Source: Psychrobacter sp. ANT_WB68
GTDB taxonomy: Bacteria; Pseudomonadota; Gammaproteobacteria; Pseudomonadales; Moraxellaceae
Length of the DNA: 64,000 bases
Assembly (NCBI RefSeq): GCF_008369115.1
Contig: NZ_VOAZ01000002.1
Location: 558,001-622,000, forward strand
Direction: 5' to 3'
In this document: positions 62,343 through 64,000 of the stretch, in pieces
How positions within the stretch are numbered: position 1 is the stretch's first letter
Layout: each line of letters begins with the position of its first letter
The notes under the pieces: model-generated
What the model was told of the DNA's origin: nothing
Seen by the model: only the letters and a program-made list of their open reading frames with translations
Database searches by the model: none
Program-made: the position numbers and the translations under genes

Positions 62343-62810
62343 CTACTTAGCTTGCTGGTAATTTTCACATGCCTGCTCTACTAGTATGCGACTAATCGTT
62401 TTCGGCTTAGTAACTTTAAAGTCTTTGGTGGTCAATATCGGCTTTTCTGATTGCCAAGACTTTAACACCTTATCGTCAGCAGCATAGTTGACATAAGCGC
62501 GACGATAATAGCTTGCATCCTTACAAGAGATGAGCCATTGCTGGTCGCTATGATGAATGTCACTTTCTTTAGTCTGTTTCTCTTTACTGTCTTTCGTGAC
62601 GATTTTTGGCGCAGGATAGGTTCTACGAATCGAGACGGTAATATTTTCGACCGCTTTTTCGTCAATAATATGAATGTCTGAGCGTTCGATAGAATCTATA
62701 TCTAAGCTGAAAATAGAGCCAGTCTGACTTTCTGATACCTCTAACCAGTTTACCGCATGGGCACTCATTGCAAGCGTACTACCTGCTAATATCACTGCTA
62801 GCCGTTTCAT
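62343..62810 (-). CDS. Exported protein, surface-adhesin-E-like
   Basis: 155-residue protein with a clear signal peptide (MKRLAVILAGSTLAMSAHA, cleavage after residue 19). The mature part begins VNWLEVSESQTGSIFSLDIDSIERS, and later has ISCKDASYYRRAYVNY and VEQACENYQQ with two cysteines. The W-x-E-V opening, the YID/LDIDSI-like strand and the cysteine spacing are reminiscent of the surface-adhesin protein E-like domain common in Moraxellaceae and Pasteurellaceae. That match is tentative. A Lys/Glu/Asp-rich stretch (about 68-88) interrupts the fold. Function unknown. Confidence 0.75.
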   Translation of the reverse strand: MKRLAVILAGSTLAMSAHAVNWLEVSESQTGSIFSLDIDSIERSDIHIIDEKAVENITVSIRRTYPAPKIVTKDSKEKQTKESDIHHSDQQWLISCKDASYYRRAYVNYAADDKVLKSWQSEKPILTTKDFKVTKPKTISRILVEQACENYQQAK

Positions 62811-62964
62811 AATCGAGCCTTGCTTTTTGTTATATAAAGTCGTTCATCATAGCCAACTTAATATGAGCAGGCAAATTTCTTTTATGACAAGTGGTTCACG
62901 CTGAAACAATCTCAGCACAATTAATTAGCAGGCAGATGTCTAAGACGTATAATAAATAGGGCAG

Positions 62965-63906
62965 TTAATCACGCATGGCTGCTAGCATTTGCGCAAGCTC
63001 ATCACGTGCACCGATAAAGCCATCAATGCCCTTTGGTAATAAGTCTTGAGTAACGGTATCTTGCTGATAGGCGGCACTGAATTCGTCATGCGTTAAGCTG
63101 ACTTTGGTCATGTCGGCCAAATCCATGGACATGCTTGGTGACAGTTGGCGCGTGACTTCAACATCCATGGCTGCCAACTCATCAATTAGATTGGGCGCGA
63201 TGGTCAGTAAATCGCAACCTGCGAGTGCCAATATTTGCTCAGTCGAGCGGAAGCTGGCACCCATCACTTGCGTTTTATAGCCATGCTGTTTGTAATATTG
63301 ATAAATGAGTTTGACCGATTGCACGCCCATATCATCTGCAGCTGGTACGTTTTGGCGATTTTGTTGACGTTTTTGCCAGTCTAAAATACGACCAACAAAA
63401 GGGGAAATCAGCGTCACGCCAGCATCTGCACAGGCAATCGCTTGATGCTGACCGAATAATAAAGTCAGGTTGCAGTGAATACCCTGAGTTTCAAGATAAC
63501 GTGCTGCTTCAATTCCTTGCCACGTTGCTGCCATCTTAATCAACACGCGCTCTGAGTCGATGCCTGCTTTTTGATAGGCTTCCATAAAGCTTAGGGCTTT
63601 ATCAATGGTGGCTTGGGTGTCATAAGACAAGCGTGCATCGACTTCGGTTGAGACGCGACCTTCAATCAACGCCAGAATATTACAGCCAATTTGAATGGTT
63701 AGCTCATCAATCACCGCATCGATATCGCCCCGATGGCGACTCATGGTTTCTGACAGCATGGCCTCATTATCCGGATGAATAAGAGCTTTGGTAATCAGGC
63801 TTGGATTGGTAGTGGCATCGATGGGTTTTAGACGCGCAATGGCGGCAAGGTCGCCCGTATCAGCGACAATAGTGGTCATGGTGCGAAGCTGTTGTAATGC
63901 GCTCAT
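62965..63906 (-). CDS. tal: Transaldolase
   Basis: Pentose-phosphate enzyme moving a dihydroxyacetone unit between sugar phosphates. The 313-residue TalB-type protein has DATTNPSLITKA near residue 31, the Schiff-base lysine in RVLIKMAATWQGIEAA (about 130), TLLFGQHQAIACADAG and SPFVGRILDW. The call is secure. The start region MSALQQLRTMTTIVADTGD is typical. The DNA upstream to the window edge contains its promoter. Confidence 0.96.
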   Translation of the reverse strand: MSALQQLRTMTTIVADTGDLAAIARLKPIDATTNPSLITKALIHPDNEAMLSETMSRHRGDIDAVIDELTIQIGCNILALIEGRVSTEVDARLSYDTQATIDKALSFMEAYQKAGIDSERVLIKMAATWQGIEAARYLETQGIHCNLTLLFGQHQAIACADAGVTLISPFVGRILDWQKRQQNRQNVPAADDMGVQSVKLIYQYYKQHGYKTQVMGASFRSTEQILALAGCDLLTIAPNLIDELAAMDVEVTRQLSPSMSMDLADMTKVSLTHDEFSAAYQQDTVTQDLLPKGIDGFIGARDELAQMLAAMRD

Positions 63907-64000
63907 CAGATATCCTTGGTATGGTCAATTAACGTTGTTATGTTCTTGTTTAGAATGGTTATTCAAGTTTGTACTCCATGATATTTTTTATTTATAAAGC

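Noticed and set aside
1..64000. CRISPR array, tRNA or rRNA genes, prophage, insertion sequence
   Set aside because: No regularly spaced repeats, cloverleaf-like sequence, transposase or integrase motif, or terminal inverted repeats with target duplication were seen on either strand.

Overview
The window looks like a chromosomal segment of a Moraxellaceae gammaproteobacterium, most likely Psychrobacter. The base composition is moderately AT-rich. Housekeeping proteins resemble Acinetobacter/Psychrobacter types, and the gene order glnE-ilvE-[LOS genes]-aspS matches the place where Acinetobacter keeps its lipooligosaccharide outer-core locus. The genus is inferred from the sequence, not proven. 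I see no rRNA, tRNA, CRISPR array, prophage or insertion sequence.

Layout. 1-8.8 kb: the end of an AmpG-like permease, then prmC, a MoeB/ThiF-type E1 enzyme, an ABC1/AarF kinase, an MFS transporter, an Lrp/AsnC regulator divergent from leuA, and an unknown small protein. 8.8-16.2 kb: accC and accB, a MATE exporter, a coiled-coil lipoprotein, an EVE-domain protein, hemW, and a 46-residue entericidin-like lipoprotein. 16.4-23.3 kb: trmL, the complete tusDCBE sulfur relay, glnE and ilvE. 23.3-35.6 kb: the accessory part of the window, an envelope-sugar locus between ilvE and aspS. It holds a four-gene polyprenyl-sugar module (ChbG/HpnK-type deacetylase, GtrA, GtrB-type GT2, GT39), several glycosyltransferases on alternating strands, one unrecognised protein, a WaaZ/RfaZ-like protein and an LpxL/LpxM-type acyltransferase. 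35.6-48 kb: aspS, a SohB-like protease without its membrane anchor, an acyl-CoA dehydrogenase / phosphotransferase / histidine phosphatase / SDR cluster, and two closely similar fadD genes. 48.3-57.6 kb: fetB-fetA, a YbgC-like thioesterase, xthA, argJ, a DUF4377-like lipoprotein, L-serine dehydratase and a RutG-like permease. 57.7-64 kb: a DMT exporter, a WG-repeat protein, an alpha/beta hydrolase next to rubredoxin, apt, a periplasmic protein and transaldolase.

Functional links. leuA (with a divergent Lrp-family gene), ilvE and argJ serve amino-acid synthesis. glnE controls nitrogen assimilation. trmL and tusDCBE both act on tRNA position 34. fadD, the acyl-CoA dehydrogenase cluster and accBC cover fatty-acid breakdown and synthesis. 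The ilvE-aspS locus probably builds and decorates LOS core and lipid A. Its GT39/GT2/GtrA/deacetylase module has the parts of the Francisella FlmK/FlmF2/NaxD galactosamine-lipid A pathway and is the most interesting system in the window.

Two patterns run through the whole window. Many conserved enzymes carry hydrophilic Asn/Asp/Ser/Thr/Gln-rich insertions missing from typical homologues. Many genes end in very long perfect hairpins (up to 29 bp of stem) that can terminate transcription in both directions.
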